From Marasmius tenuissimus (Eukaryota > Basidiomycota > Agaricomycetes > Agaricales > Marasmiaceae): a DNA stretch of 64,000 nucleotides. How positions within the stretch are numbered: position 1 is the stretch's first letter; each line of letters opens with the position of its first letter. A program made the position numbers and the translations under genes. Below, piece by piece: positions 45,961-57,527 of this stretch. The notes beneath the pieces were generated by a model. That model was not told the origin of the DNA. It made no database searches and worked only from the letters and a program-made list of their open reading frames with translations. Where the stretch lies: assembly GCA_029532415.1 (NCBI GenBank), contig JAQOTA010000048.1:360001-424000 (forward strand), written 5' to 3'.

Positions 45961-46159
45961 CCGACGGCCTTCACTTAAACTTCAAATAACCCAATCCAGA
46001 ACCTTAAATGATCAATTATGCCAATCAATAATTCAATTCATTCAATTCACATTCAGACTACGATTCACATTCGGACTACAAATGAGCATACACAGACGAG
46101 CCTACAAGAAAGATACGGCGGAGATACATGGCAGCAATACTGAATTGGTACAAGGCTAA

Positions 46160-46981
46160 CTACGTGAGATAGCCATCAGCCGGGCCCATAGTGAAGTTGA
46201 CCGCATAATTATCAGGGAGGTTGCGGACAAGTCCAGCACCCTGTTTCTGCAAAAAGAGAGATCGTGCCTCGGCCTCAGTGTGACAGTATTGCATGGCCTG
46301 CCCACTGACACCGCGAGTGAGCTGGTTTGCACGGTCCCTAGATCAGGCAAATGATGAGCTCAAACGTGGATGTAGTTGTAGATTGTATAGCACTTACGAG
46401 CCACGAACCCATCCAACCAAACGGCCGACCCAGACCGCATACCAGCGGTCATCAGCCGGTTGAGCAAGAGGGACGAGGTGGTTGCAGTTGGGGCAAACCA
46501 GTCCGGTAGTGGCTGGAGGGATAAGGGAGGCCGCACTCAGACCACTTCCAGATACCCCAACGGCATTGGGCTGAGGGGAGGAAGATGGAGCAATAAGTTG
46601 TTGAGCAGGTGGCTGCGAGGCGCTGAATGAGCTGTCGCCAACGCCGGGATTGGCGGTGTTTGCGGAGAGACCTGAACGAGGTAGATGAGCATGAAGAAAG
46701 AGAGAGAGAGAAAAATGTTACTTACGCTCGTTCAAGACGGCAGTGATCATGTCATTGAGCCCTGAAACGTTGGGTCAGTCATCGAGAAAATGAGGGAACT
46801 ACACGGAACGTACTTTGAGAAAGGGCTTGTTCAAGGCCAGCAACGATGTTGCTGGTATTGTCGACGGCTAGCAGACGGAGTACGTTAGTGTGGTTGATAT
46901 AGTAGGAGTAACTAGCAGCATACCTTCACTGCTCTTGCCCTTGTTGGCATTGGTGCGGTTGGGATCATTGGGATTGGACAT
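46160..46981 (-). CDS. RNase H1 N-terminal (viroplasmin) domain protein
   Basis: Six exons starting at ATG 46981 and ending at TAG 46160-46162 give about 200 residues. The N-terminus (MSNPNDPNRTNANKGKSSE) is polar, followed by two short helices split over small exons and a Ser/Pro/Gln linker. A CPNC pair precedes the domain RWYAVWVGRLVGWVRG, then VSGQAMQYCHTEAEARSLF and GAGLV. This is the RNase H1 N-terminal fold (Cauli_VI/viroplasmin), which binds RNA-DNA hybrids or double-stranded RNA. No catalytic RNase H domain follows, so it is likely only a binding module. Agarics have many such orphan copies. Here it lies 470 bases from the divergent KDZ transposase gene and may share a bidirectional promoter region with it. 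Confidence 0.8.
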
Positions 46982-47448
46982 GGGGAAATATGAGCTGAGA
47001 AGCAGATGGGGGTTTGAAAACGAACAAAGAGAAAGGGCACCTTTTATACTCGAAATTTGGCCGGCCGGATGGAGGGCTCCCATTATGGAAGCATGGCGTC
47101 GGTCTTCGGCGAAGGCTCTCCCATAGAATATTGGCCGATTTGCTGACGCCTTGATTTATTCGTGTGTGAGTCGAACCGTGATATGACCTGTGTAGAGTAG
47201 AATCTTACTTTAAATATACCAATGTTTGCCATATGCCCAGAGGAGTGTTCAATTTGAGGACATTCACAGGAGGTTGTGATGGAAGTTGTGTTGCAGGTCA
47301 GTGATGTTAAACAGACAACAACAATCACGACGCGTCCCCTGCCAAACAAGCGCACTTAGCATCACATGATAATCACCACATCTGGATCAATCGCGTTTCA
47401 CTGTCAGGCACGGTCAGCGCGTTCCTTCCCATCCTCCATCACGAAACC
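46982..47448. promoter_or_regulatory. Divergent intergenic region
   Basis: Separates the minus-strand viroplasmin-domain gene from the plus-strand KDZ gene. No TATA box stands out. No palindrome copies occur here. Confidence 0.4.
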
Positions 47449-50400
47449 ATGCCCAGGGGTATCCCAAAGCCCAAAGACCGTGTGCATATCACTGGTTCCT
47501 CGATAAAGAATCGCAGAGTCATTCACGATTCCATCACCTCCTCCCAACATCGACTCAGTACCGCCAAAGTTATTGTTGACACGAAACCGCCGGAATTGGA
47601 TACGACTCCATCTGTGGGCGCATATCAAGAAACTTCGACTGGGTTTAGTACAGATTATGACTTGGACAATTCGGAGGTCGTAGAGGAGGAGGTTGGTGAA
47701 GACCCTGGAAAGGTCAAAGTAAAAGGGGGTCGAAAACGGTATCTGGATTCGGCGAGTATACGAGTTCTCCCCACAGAAATCCACCAGCTGATGTCAGAGA
47801 CTTTTTTTAAAGGATGCTCCTCTGTTGACATGGTCAGAGAAACACCGAGATCAATATCTCGATTGGAACCTCGTCACCGAAGGCAGGGGTCGCTTGTTCG
47901 ACGGTAATTGTGTCGACTGCAAACTTCCGGGAGCATCTTTTCGGTGTCTTGACTGCTTTGGGCTACGTATGGTCTGCAAGACATGTATTTTAAACCGCCA
48001 TCGGGACGAGCCACTCCATATGATTCAGGTAACAACTCTGACACATACCTCAAGTGCTCGCAACTGAGAATCTCACCAGGAGTGGAGCAGTGACTACTTC
48101 AAGAAGACATCCCTGCAAGCTCTGGGGCAGAGGGTCCAACTCGGCCATCCACCATATACTCATTGTAACTTCCCAGTTTCCGCTCATAAGGATTTTGTTG
48201 TACTGGCCTGGAATGGAATTCACACTATCACTGTCGACTTCTGTGGGTGCGAAGATGCAATTGGTGAGTACCAATCACCTGGAGACCTTCATTGTGCTCA
48301 CTACTATGTTTTTCAGAGCGACATCTTCAGGTTATGGAGATGGGATGGTGGCCGTCTTTGTACAAAGAGCCCCGTTCAGCAGCAACATTCAATCTTCTCC
48401 GCAATTATCACATCACCAATCTCCAAGGCCACACGCCCCCTAGCGACTTCTATGAATCCCTTGAACAGTTCAATGACGGTACAGGCCTGGTCAAGCAGCC
48501 GGTACGATACGCGCTGTCAGCTTTCCTCGTCGTGTGCTAAACAATTGTTTTCAGGGTCGTGATGCACAATTTATGCTCATGCTTCGTCAATGGCGCCATA
48601 TCAAAACTGCTAAGAGAATCGGGAGAGGCCATGATCCGGAGGGAGTAGCGGGAACGACCCTCGGGTCTGCAACGGTACCGTGCCGCTCATGTCCTCACCC
48701 TGGCATCAACCTCCCGGTGGACTGGAAATCGGCACCTGCTGACAAGAGGTGGGTTGCGAGCGCTCGTTCTCAACAGGAATCGATCTCATCAATTACGTAT
48801 AGATTCCTCTATGCTCTCTTCTTATCGGAGGACGCGAATTTCAAGCAAAAAGCCAGAGCCCGTCCCAATGATTATCGGGATCCGGCTCTTGGGCCCGGCT
48901 GGGGAGCATTTGTTCCGAACGGCCTATATATGGAGGAGGTCAGCAAGAGAGCCGACGAAAAAGAGGTATCATCCTTGTCACTCTGTGGTTTTGACGGTTT
49001 TGGTGCTCACTTTGGTCCATTAGATCAGCCACTGTGTTGGCTTCCAAGCCATGTCCGCGATGAACACGAAGCGAACCAAGGGGCTTCGTGCTACTGGCGT
49101 TGGGTCGGTTACGTGTGCACGCCACGAGTGCTTTCGGCCAAACGGTATGGGTGATTTGCAGGTCGGAGAACGGTGAGTCCTCAATAATCTTGACCTTCAT
49201 GAACTCGAGCCTCATGAGTTTTAGGTTCGTCAACATGGACTTCCTTGCTTTATATACCCTCCTTGGTACTGCCCTATGTCTCGTGTATTTCTCCTATGAC
49301 ATTGCATGCCAATGGATGAAGAACTTCTTCAAACGCATGTCAGATTTTCCGGCAGAAATGCATCTACCTGCCGGCCTTTCGATCATATTCAAGGTTCCCA
49401 AATTTCACCTTCCAGTTCATACGGACGTGTGTCTCGCTCCATTCTCATTCAACTATACGGAAGGCGTCGGGAAGACAGACGGAGAAGCTGTGGAGAGAAG
49501 TTGGGCATGGTTTAATTCATGTGCACGTTCTGTCTCGATGATGACGGCTGGCGCCCGTTGGGACACAATGGATGATTTCACGAGTTATTTCAATATGCGC
49601 AAGATGGTTGGTCTACGTAAGTTTCTGGGCTATCGTTGTTTTACGACCACTGACGCCGAAGCCAGAAACCTCTCTTATTAAAAAGATGGTCAAGGCCATC
49701 CCGGAAGCAGTTGTCAATGCGCGGGCATATTGCGCCTTCAACGAAGCGCTCCGAGAGGATCATGAGAAGGATATACTCGAGTGGCAGAAGCAGGTTGAAG
49801 ACTGGGAGACGGGGAGAGCAAAACTTTGTCCATATGATGTCTCTGAGTGCAGTACGCCAAAAATCTTGTTCGACATGTTTTTTTTGACTGATTATATGTA
49901 TCTAGAACTCACCATACAACAGGTCAAGAAAGATATCGCCAACGAGGATCACTCGAGGGAAATATCGGGACAGAATAGCCTCGGATCGACGATAGGAGGG
50001 CTCATCATAGAGGGTATTGAGATCGAGGAGAGACAGTAAGTCTCGTTACGTCAATCACGAGTCTGTTTCTAATGTTGTCATTTAGACGAGCGGTACAGGC
50101 AACGGCCTCTCGGAAGAACCTGACGACGAATCAGGAAACCGAACTCCAGAAATCACGTTCTTTGTTACTCGCTTCCATTCGGAAATTCCAAGTCAAGCAA
50201 CTCGAACACATGCCAGGTATCCGTCATTTCGTAGACAACATACCCGCCGAGCTTGCCAACGAACCGGAAAAGATGCCCCTACTCCTTCCCAACACCCTCG
50301 ACAGCCAGCTTCGAGCCAAGGTCTGCTCCCCTGAGCTCATCGCTATGGAGGAGCGTGTACGCCATGCGCAATGTTTCGAGTCTCTCTCGAAACTACGCTC

Positions 50401-51317
50401 GCAGCTCCGCGCTAGATCCGTGGCGTACAAGAATACCTCCCGAGTTACTCAGTCGCAAGGCATGTACACGAAATTACGTACCTTGAGGAACCAGATCGAG
50501 GTCAAAATCAAGACGGCGACAGATACATATCGGGTTGCTCGTCAGGCTCTACTCCACCTCAAAGGGGAGGGGGATTGGACTCGAGAGCTACGAGAGTTGA
50601 AGCCGGAGGATATTCGAGGGATTACCGAGAGGTTGTTGCGCACTGAAGAGAAGGACGAATTTCGAAGAGCCCAGGAGATGGCCGGCGTCAATGTGAAGGA
50701 TATCGATGACGTCTTGGAACATGACAACGTACCAACTGTCCCCGTCAACCCGATACTCTCGCGTGGTCAAGACAGTCGACAAATGTCTTGGATCTGGTAC
50801 ACACTGAAGAAGGGTAGTGACGGGTCTGAGTCTTCCGAGGGCGACGATTTCGCAACCATACAAGAAAGTGAGTCGGATCATTCACCTTTGTTATTTGTTT
50901 CACCCTGAACTTGTATTTATAGGTCTTAGATCGGAGTGGTGCAAGGCTCGTGCACAAGCTCGACGTTCGCGAGAGGAATTACAGCTTGTCGAGGAAGAAA
51001 TGCGGCGAGGAATCGAGTTCTGCCATTGGAAGGCTCAATGGTGGAATCAGCAGATTGGTCGACGTGATGGTATTCCATTGTACCTTGAGGAAGGACTCAA
51101 AGCGTACGCACGAGAGCATTCCGAGGAGGAAACTGAGCGAGCGATTGTGTGGGCACAGGCCTGGGCTCCAATCCGTGAGCGTGCCAAGGTTATCCTACGT
51201 TATCTCTCTGACCCAAGGTACAATGCTGTTCTGCCCACGCTAACACCTTTGGAGGTCGAAATTGGTCGAGAGGACGATTTGATTGAGGTTTCAGACACCG
51301 AGGAAGATTTCGACTGA
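47449..51317 (+). CDS. KDZ transposase, near-intact
   Basis: About eleven exons encode roughly 1,100 residues. The N-terminus is charged (MPRGIPKPKDRVHITGSS). The CxC2-like cysteine cluster reads CVDCKLPGASFRCLDC, then CKTCILNRHRDEPLH. Next come EWSSDYFKKTSL and LGHPPYTHC, then CRSCPHPGINLP and FLYALFLSEDANFKQK. The domain VTCARHECFRPNGMGDLQ leads to the catalytic blocks FSYDIACQWMKNF and GVGKTDGEAVERSW, which hold conserved acidic residues, then WDTMDDFTSYFNMRK. The C-terminal half is coiled-coil, with RSEWCKARAQARRSREELQ near the end and an acidic tail. This matches the KDZ DDE transposase family. One defect is visible: a run of seven T at 47808-47814 shifts the frame before the cysteine cluster. 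It stands opposite to the other genes of the block. Confidence 0.9.
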
Positions 51318-51348
51318 CATCACTGTACTGTAATATGTTGGTGTACGT

Positions 51349-52698
51349 TGAATTATAATTCGGGCCTTATTCGTGTACTGTCCAGCCTAAATCCTTCATC
51401 GACACCTATATTATAATTCAGGGGATGCGAGCAGATAGCAGCCGCCCTTCAAGCTTTTGTTCTGAGGCTAGCTGCGTGTCGGTCAAATGTTTGATACGAG
51501 CTAATATCAGGCCATTTCTAGTCTTCCTCGTTCCCCGAAGGATGAAGCATGATTTGGGTGCCTCTCGAGTACGACCATTCACCCGAAAATTCAGGGAGAA
51601 ATTATGATGTAGGACGGGTACTCAACTCTCGTCCCGAAATATAGTTTGGGCTCCTCTCAGGTACAGCCATTAGACCCAATGTGCCAGGAAGAATTATAAA
51701 GTGGGACAAGTGCCCAAGTGACCTTCCCGAATTATGATGATTCGAGCTGCTCCCAAGTATCACTACACGATGCATTCGACCCAAAGGTCGCGGAAAATTT
51801 CAACTATGGAACCAGGAAGCAGTCCCGATCAGGCTGGACACAAAGGGCCCCCGCTGCAAAACTATTCGCTGAAAGCAGAATGAGAGTATCCGACGCTGTA
51901 AGGTCACGTCAAAGGGGCAATTTTGATTGCAATAAGAGCCCCGATTTATAATTCAGGCCCCATGGAGAACAGCACGGGAGGGAACACCTGCACTCCCGGA
52001 ATTACAATGCGGGCATCGGAAAGTGAGGTCGTCCAAGGTGCCGAATCATGTTTCGAGGGAGGGGAGGTTCAACGTTCAACATTCAGTCATCAGGTCTCCC
52101 TCTGAGTTGCCCTGAGGACCGGCTGAACATAGCGACTCTCGGGGGAGTGCCAGTCAATTTGAAGCCGATTCTGAACCCATTCCTCGAGGAGAAAGGGTCG
52201 CCCAGTAGCCCCAGCGCCCAAATTATAATTTGGGCTAACTATCAATGGGGCGGCTGACAATCATCCATTCCCGCACAGGGCTTGTGTTTTGGGCCTGTAT
52301 CCCGTGATATATTGACGGGCCATGTGTGAAATAATGCTGCAAACCGTCCCCGAAATATATTCCGGGTCACCACCCTCCCTCGAGTTCACAGTGCACGTAT
52401 TCCATGATTCGGCTCGACCCACGCTTCATGGACACGTTCAGACACCGCTGTGCTTGGGAGTAATTATCTTCAAACAGACTAGAGTAGTAGGAGGTCTGAG
52501 CAGGAATTGGTAGTATTGGCAATTTTTTCCCCCGCTGCGCGGGGCTACACAACAGGGTAGCCAGGAATATAATGAGGGACCCATGGGCGCGCGAGAAATG
52601 GCCCAAATTCCCGAATTATAGACTCAGAAGGGCCTTGTAGACCACCGGCCACAATATAATGAAAGAAGGTTCTAGCAGAAGGAATCTTATAATTTGGG
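51349..52698. repeat. Palindrome array, right block
   Basis: At least eleven copies, at about 51349, 51407, 51633, 51690, 51726, 51939, 51994, 52217, 52348, 52609 and 52685. The copy at 52217-52234 is the perfect palindrome CCCAAATTATAATTTGGG. No coding frame is supported. Confidence 0.85.
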
Positions 52699-52710
52699 TA
52701 CATGGACTGT

Positions 52711-53522
52711 TGTTTCTCAAGTTCTCTCGGATTGACGTCGATCTTCCTCTCGGACACGTGGCCAAAGCTCTCCGAATCCCTTCTTTCAATCCCCAAGCCT
52801 GATCATTCGGGCGAATGGAATCGAGAACCGCATTGAGTCTCAACGGTCTTAGATGGAAAGATACGGTCGAACTCTAATGAACGTCTTGACGGTTGGGATA
52901 CCAGTGATACTCAGAACGACACGTTGTGGGGAATATTGCCCTGGCGCTTATAGCTGACTTGGGACTAGTGATCACTAACTCTAGCCTGGTACTAGCATCT
53001 CTACGGTCACTTGGGAGAAGTCGGACCGCCTCTTGATGACTCGTCCGGTTTACTCACACGTTCATCTGGTCATGAGAAAGCGACAACATCAAGACCGTGA
53101 AATCACTACAGACTCGGGATTCACGAAAATACCGAGCATCTTAGACGTTTCATGACTCAGGACATCTGTTCCGCCTCGAGTCGGAGTCCTCCCAGGAGAA
53201 TCATCATCTGATTTATGATCCGCAACTAGGGGGTTATTGATCATCAGTCGTGTTATGCATGAACGGAAATAGCCCAAGGCCAGATTTCCGCATGATGGCA
53301 TTGACTCCGCTCTCAAAGTAGCAAGGCCCGTACACGATACCAGAAAACCGTTGGAGTACACTGTCGGCGTCGAGATATACTTAGGTTATGATCATCTTAT
53401 GATCATCTTTTGACCATCTCACGGACGCGCGCTGCCAATTTTGCTTGCTGAGACTGTAGCGCTGTTGTTTTCGCCATAAAGGAAGATTTCCTGTCTCAGT
53501 ATCACATCAACAATTTATCCCG
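52711..53522. other. No supported gene
   Basis: No motif-bearing frame. The last 70 bases (gtagcgctgtt, gccataaaggaag, cctgtctcag) are the decayed promoter of the following pseudogene, recognisable by comparison with 11990-12060. Confidence 0.5.
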
Positions 53523-55091
53523 ATGGTCGATGCCTCTACTATCGCTTCTTTGCTTGAACACCAGATCATGGTCATGGTGAGTGCGGACACGACAGACGTT
53601 GATGCCATTCGCTAATCTTGATTCAGCATATGGACGGTTAGTCCGACTCTCAAGTGGTTCAAGGCACTGTAACTCAGATTCAACACGGAGTTGTAGTTGC
53701 CAGCTCGGCGTTACTCATTTATGATATTGCCTTCAACTTCGACTCGGAGATACGATATATCTGGGGGAAGCCGTGGTCTATCGTCACAGTCCTCTATCTG
53801 TTACAGCGATACATCCCCTTCTTGAATATCGCAGGAGTGGTACTTCAGCGTGCGTACAACACTCTTTACTCACCCATCGTCCTCACAATGTTCCTTTGCC
53901 CAGACCACTTCGCAGAGAACCCGGGCCTGCAATATTGCAATATAACTTATCGTATCAGTGGATGTAAGTGTTTTTACACACCCTCAACGCTCACTTGGCA
54001 CCTCACACCATACTCTCAGGGTGCCTCCTCGTTGGAATTGTCCTCTCCGAAGGTGTGTAATATTTGGTTATTTTTTGCACCTGCCAGGACACGGAGTTAC
54101 AACATCGGGTATAGCACTGCTCACACTTCGCATATGGGCCGTTTGGCAAAGACGCACTCGAGTGGGAGTCGGACTTGTCGTTTTTTATCTAGGGATATGG
54201 ACACCATGTTTTGTCTTCTTTCACCAGTTCCAGGTTGCGACTCAGTGTGAGTCTTGTCTTTGATGTCCAGCAGATCATAGACTGATACCTACGAAGTCAC
54301 CAGAGTACCGTTGGATCATCTTTGAGGGTGTTTTGTTTCTGACGGAAGCCGCGTTCTCTACTTGTGCTGGGTATTGATGATGATTTACGACGCTGGTAAG
54401 CTCATGACTCGTATGTTTTGGACTGTCGATACTGAACGGTATCAATAGTGATGTTGATCATGATCCTGATCCCTGGGGTCTCATCCTGTCGGTCACCCCT
54501 GGTCTAGCTAATCTAGCCACCCCGCAACTGATCTTTTCCCTAGTTCGGATCGGCGGGAGATCCAAACTCATCGAGACCGTTTACGAAGATGGTAAGTTGC
54601 CCTCTGCCGACGGCCATTTCATTATCTACCAATCGATTGATCCATTTCTCTCGACAGGCGTTTTGTACTACAGCTTCATCTTTTGTGAGGATTCTAACTG
54701 AACTCGGTACATAGTAGGCACGCTGCTAATCTTCCCGCATGCAGTCCTATCGCTGGTCAATGTGATTGTGATCCTTACCCTTTCTGTGAGTCCACATTTT
54801 GTTCGATGTTGTTTCGGGTTGTAGCAATTTCCGTTGACTTTCTTTTTCTTCAATGTTCGATCAGACCGATGGCATGGTTCATCTCTTTGCTGTGTGCGTA
54901 CCAAAGACATCGATCACATTTTGCCATCAACAGCTAACATTGGTGCCCTTAGTTTCGAGGGCACAATGCACTCGATCCTCAGCAGCCGTGCTATTATTCA
55001 CATACGACGGGTAGCGTCGCAGCCCAATGTGTATACTCTCCAGCTTCACGAAAGTGGGGTTTCATATGGATCCTTTTTTTCTGCTGATTGA
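53523..55091 (+). pseudogene. Paralogue of the DUF6533 gene, early stop
   Basis: Follows 12064-13692 exon by exon. Exon 1 (53523 to about 53576) reads MVDASTIASLLEHQIMVM. Exon 2 begins HMDG and then has TAG at 53639-53641 where the other copy has CAG. The signature continues after it: LIYDIAFNFDSEIRYIW, then WSIVTVLYLLQRYIPF. Later exons give the same helices and SSRAIIHIRRVASQPN. It shares with the first copy the frame change in the exon near 54330. Here the acceptor before the exon at 54091 is a normal CCAG. The TATA box is lost. The early stop makes a functional seven-helix product unlikely. Confidence 0.75.
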
Positions 55092-55523
55092 AGCTGGCGG
55101 CTGGCTTCCAGGATTCAGTCAGGATACTGCTCGTAACGTTCAAAACCTATGGGGCCGCTATATTGTTTCTCTATGTCGTATGGAATATACCCCTGCTATA
55201 ACCACGCTTTCCCTCCCGTTGAGACTACTTGGTAATACGAACCTACACTGAAAGATTTTGTTTTGATCTGGGCGCTAGGCTTGTTTCAGACAGTGATGAA
55301 CATTGTGTCCAGGCCACTCGGACCCGCATTGAATGTAAGAAAGACAGATTACACGACCTGCGTACAAAGGCTCATACATCCAAGTTCAAAACATAGACTG
55401 GGAGCAGGAGGGGAGCAAATTCATTCAGGGAATTACAATTATCCAAGGTGTACCCTCGACAGCCCAAGACTAATTGTCCCTCAAGCAAATGCAGAATCAT
55501 ACACTGTTCAACGTGTACTAGCG

Positions 55524-57031
55524 TTACGTTCCCAAATGTGACGGCTGACACAATCCCGGAAGGATGATAAAAACCTCCAATCCCTCCTCACCCAGATCCC
55601 TCAGTTTCTCCAAGTCCGGTACATCGCGACAATCCGAATCCTTGAGTTTAATCGGCAATTCAATCGTAACAGACCGTAGGCAGCCGACCCCAGCTTGTAC
55701 GTCCACCTTTCGGTCAGGTCGCCACCTGGAGGCGACTGTCCTATAAACGGTTAAATCATCGACGTCTCCACTGGAGTCAAAGAGGGAGCGAAAGAAGTCA
55801 TATCCACGTTGTGGAAGATATAGCCCGAAGGTGAGGTGTTGTAGTTGGGTTGATATGTGCGGTATTTCCCTCTCGATTGTTGGTGTCGTAGAGTTACATA
55901 GAATGCGGAGGAAATCCTGTGTGCGATCCAATTGTGGGCTAGATCTCGGTCTAAAAAGAGTGAGGGCCGTTAACTGTGGCGTAACAGAAAGAAAGCGGAG
56001 GTTGTCTTTCGATGAGAACGCATCCCACGCGAGAGTAAGGGAGGTGATTGGGCATGCTGAACGTGTGATACACTGGAAAAGAGGGGAAGCATCTTTGAGG
56101 CTAGGATGTACGTGGTAAAGAGTGAGGAGGGTCGTGGGAGGGTAAGGTGGTCGATTAATGGCACCCAGGTGAACAGAGTAGATGGTTCAGGTACCAATGT
56201 GAGGGTCAGGGACTCCAAATTGGAGATTAAATGATAGCGATTGTCAGGTATGCGTTTGTTCTGAGTCACGGTGTCTTGGAGGATGTTCAAGGACTCGAGC
56301 TCTGGACAAAAGACACAAGGTCCAAATGAGAGCGTGCCCCCAGATTAGTGTTCAGACATGGAAGCACTAGGGATTCGACCTGCTGTCACGGGAGGATATC
56401 CACCAGTTGTCTGTGTCCCTCTTGGACACCGAGACAGCCGATTTCGATGGTACGAAGAGCTGGACATGGATAATCGAATATATGTGCCAAGGATAGAAGG
56501 GTATCAGCCATACCATCGATCTTGCGGAGATTCGAGAGATTTCCTTTGATACTCTGGATGGCGGGAAGTACGTGGAAATGACATGCGAGACCCAATTCGA
56601 CGGCAATCCATTGGGACGAGCGCACGCACAATGCCTCCACTGCGCGACTGAAGCCTGCTGTAATCCTAAATGGGCCAGTACCAGCAGGAAAAAACGAATG
56701 GTCAGGGGAGATGTGCGGGCACGAGTCATGAACATTTCTGTCATCCGATGCAGCCGCTCTCCCTCTGCTTCATCCAAAGCACGATAAATCTCAGAAATAA
56801 ATGTCACCGACGACCACAAAGTCGACGTAGAGATCGCGTTTTCTCTCCAAGAACCGCACACCATCGATAACCGCACGGGATCTGGAAGGGGGTCTCGGAT
56901 CTACGCGGAAAGCTTGGATCCAAGAGGGTTCTCGCAAACGAGAGTGAAGATGTGGGAAAGAACTTCGCTGGGCAATCTGTGCACCGGCAGCGGGATCAAA
57001 GACCTTCCCTTCACAATGGAACGGTTCAATC
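55524..57031 (-). pseudogene. F-box pseudogene, 3' part
   Basis: Paralogue of 2998-4869. Reading from 57031 down: SIVKGRSLIPLPVHRLPSEV, then the F-box, then TAG at 56901-56903, then VRLSMVCGSWRENAIST in the same frame. Frame changes follow near 56640 and again further on. The C-terminal part keeps FFRSLFDSSGDVDDLTVYR and EEGLEVFI, close to the intact gene. It is cut at 57031 by a retrotransposon; its 5' part lies at 63430-63651. The stop and frameshifts are separate lesions from the insertion, so the insertion may not be what killed the gene. Confidence 0.8.
57027..57031. repeat. Target site duplication CAATC, left
   Basis: CAATC directly before the LTR start; repeated at 63430-63434. Confidence 0.9.
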
Positions 57032-57352
57032 TGATGAGCCGGCATGACGCCTAGCGCAGAGGACTACAACATAGCTATACTACTACTTACCAGAGAGGAG
57101 TTTAGAGAGGTAGAGGCGAGACGTAGAAGCTCAAGCACACTATGGATTCAGGTATAGAACTACGAGCTTATATACATGTAGAGACAATAGTAAATACCAT
57201 ATAAGGACGACAATAGAATTGTACATATGAGCATAGTGAACAATAGACAATGGAACAATAGTGAATGCATTGTCCCGCATAATATCATGGCGGGAAGTAT
57301 GAACCGGGACTTCAGATATACCGGGATCTAATTATAGTCCACGGATTCAACA
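57032..57352 (-). repeat. 3' LTR, 321 bp
   Basis: Differs from the other LTR at two sites: gcatgacgcc against gcatggcgcc, and cttcagata against cttcggata. Both are transitions. Confidence 0.95.
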
Positions 57353-57362
57353 CACCCCCTCG
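57353..57362 (-). promoter_or_regulatory. Polypurine tract
   Basis: On the minus strand GAGGGGGTG adjoins the 3' LTR directly. It would prime plus-strand DNA synthesis. Confidence 0.75.
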
Positions 57363-57527
57363 CTAAGTGTAGCTGAAAAGCGCATCTGAGCAAATCAAGT
57401 GGACGAATAGAATTCAAGTCCAAGGTGATCTCTGAACCGTAAGAACTTCTCATGTCCGAGATTCTTCGTAAACATATCTGCGGGATTATAGACTCCTTCA
57501 ATAAAGAATAACTCGACTTTGCCATCT

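Noticed and set aside
37631..47000. TET/JBP-type oxygenase linked to KDZ
   Set aside because: Such genes are known KDZ companions, but no HxD...H or related motif was seen in any frame of the block.
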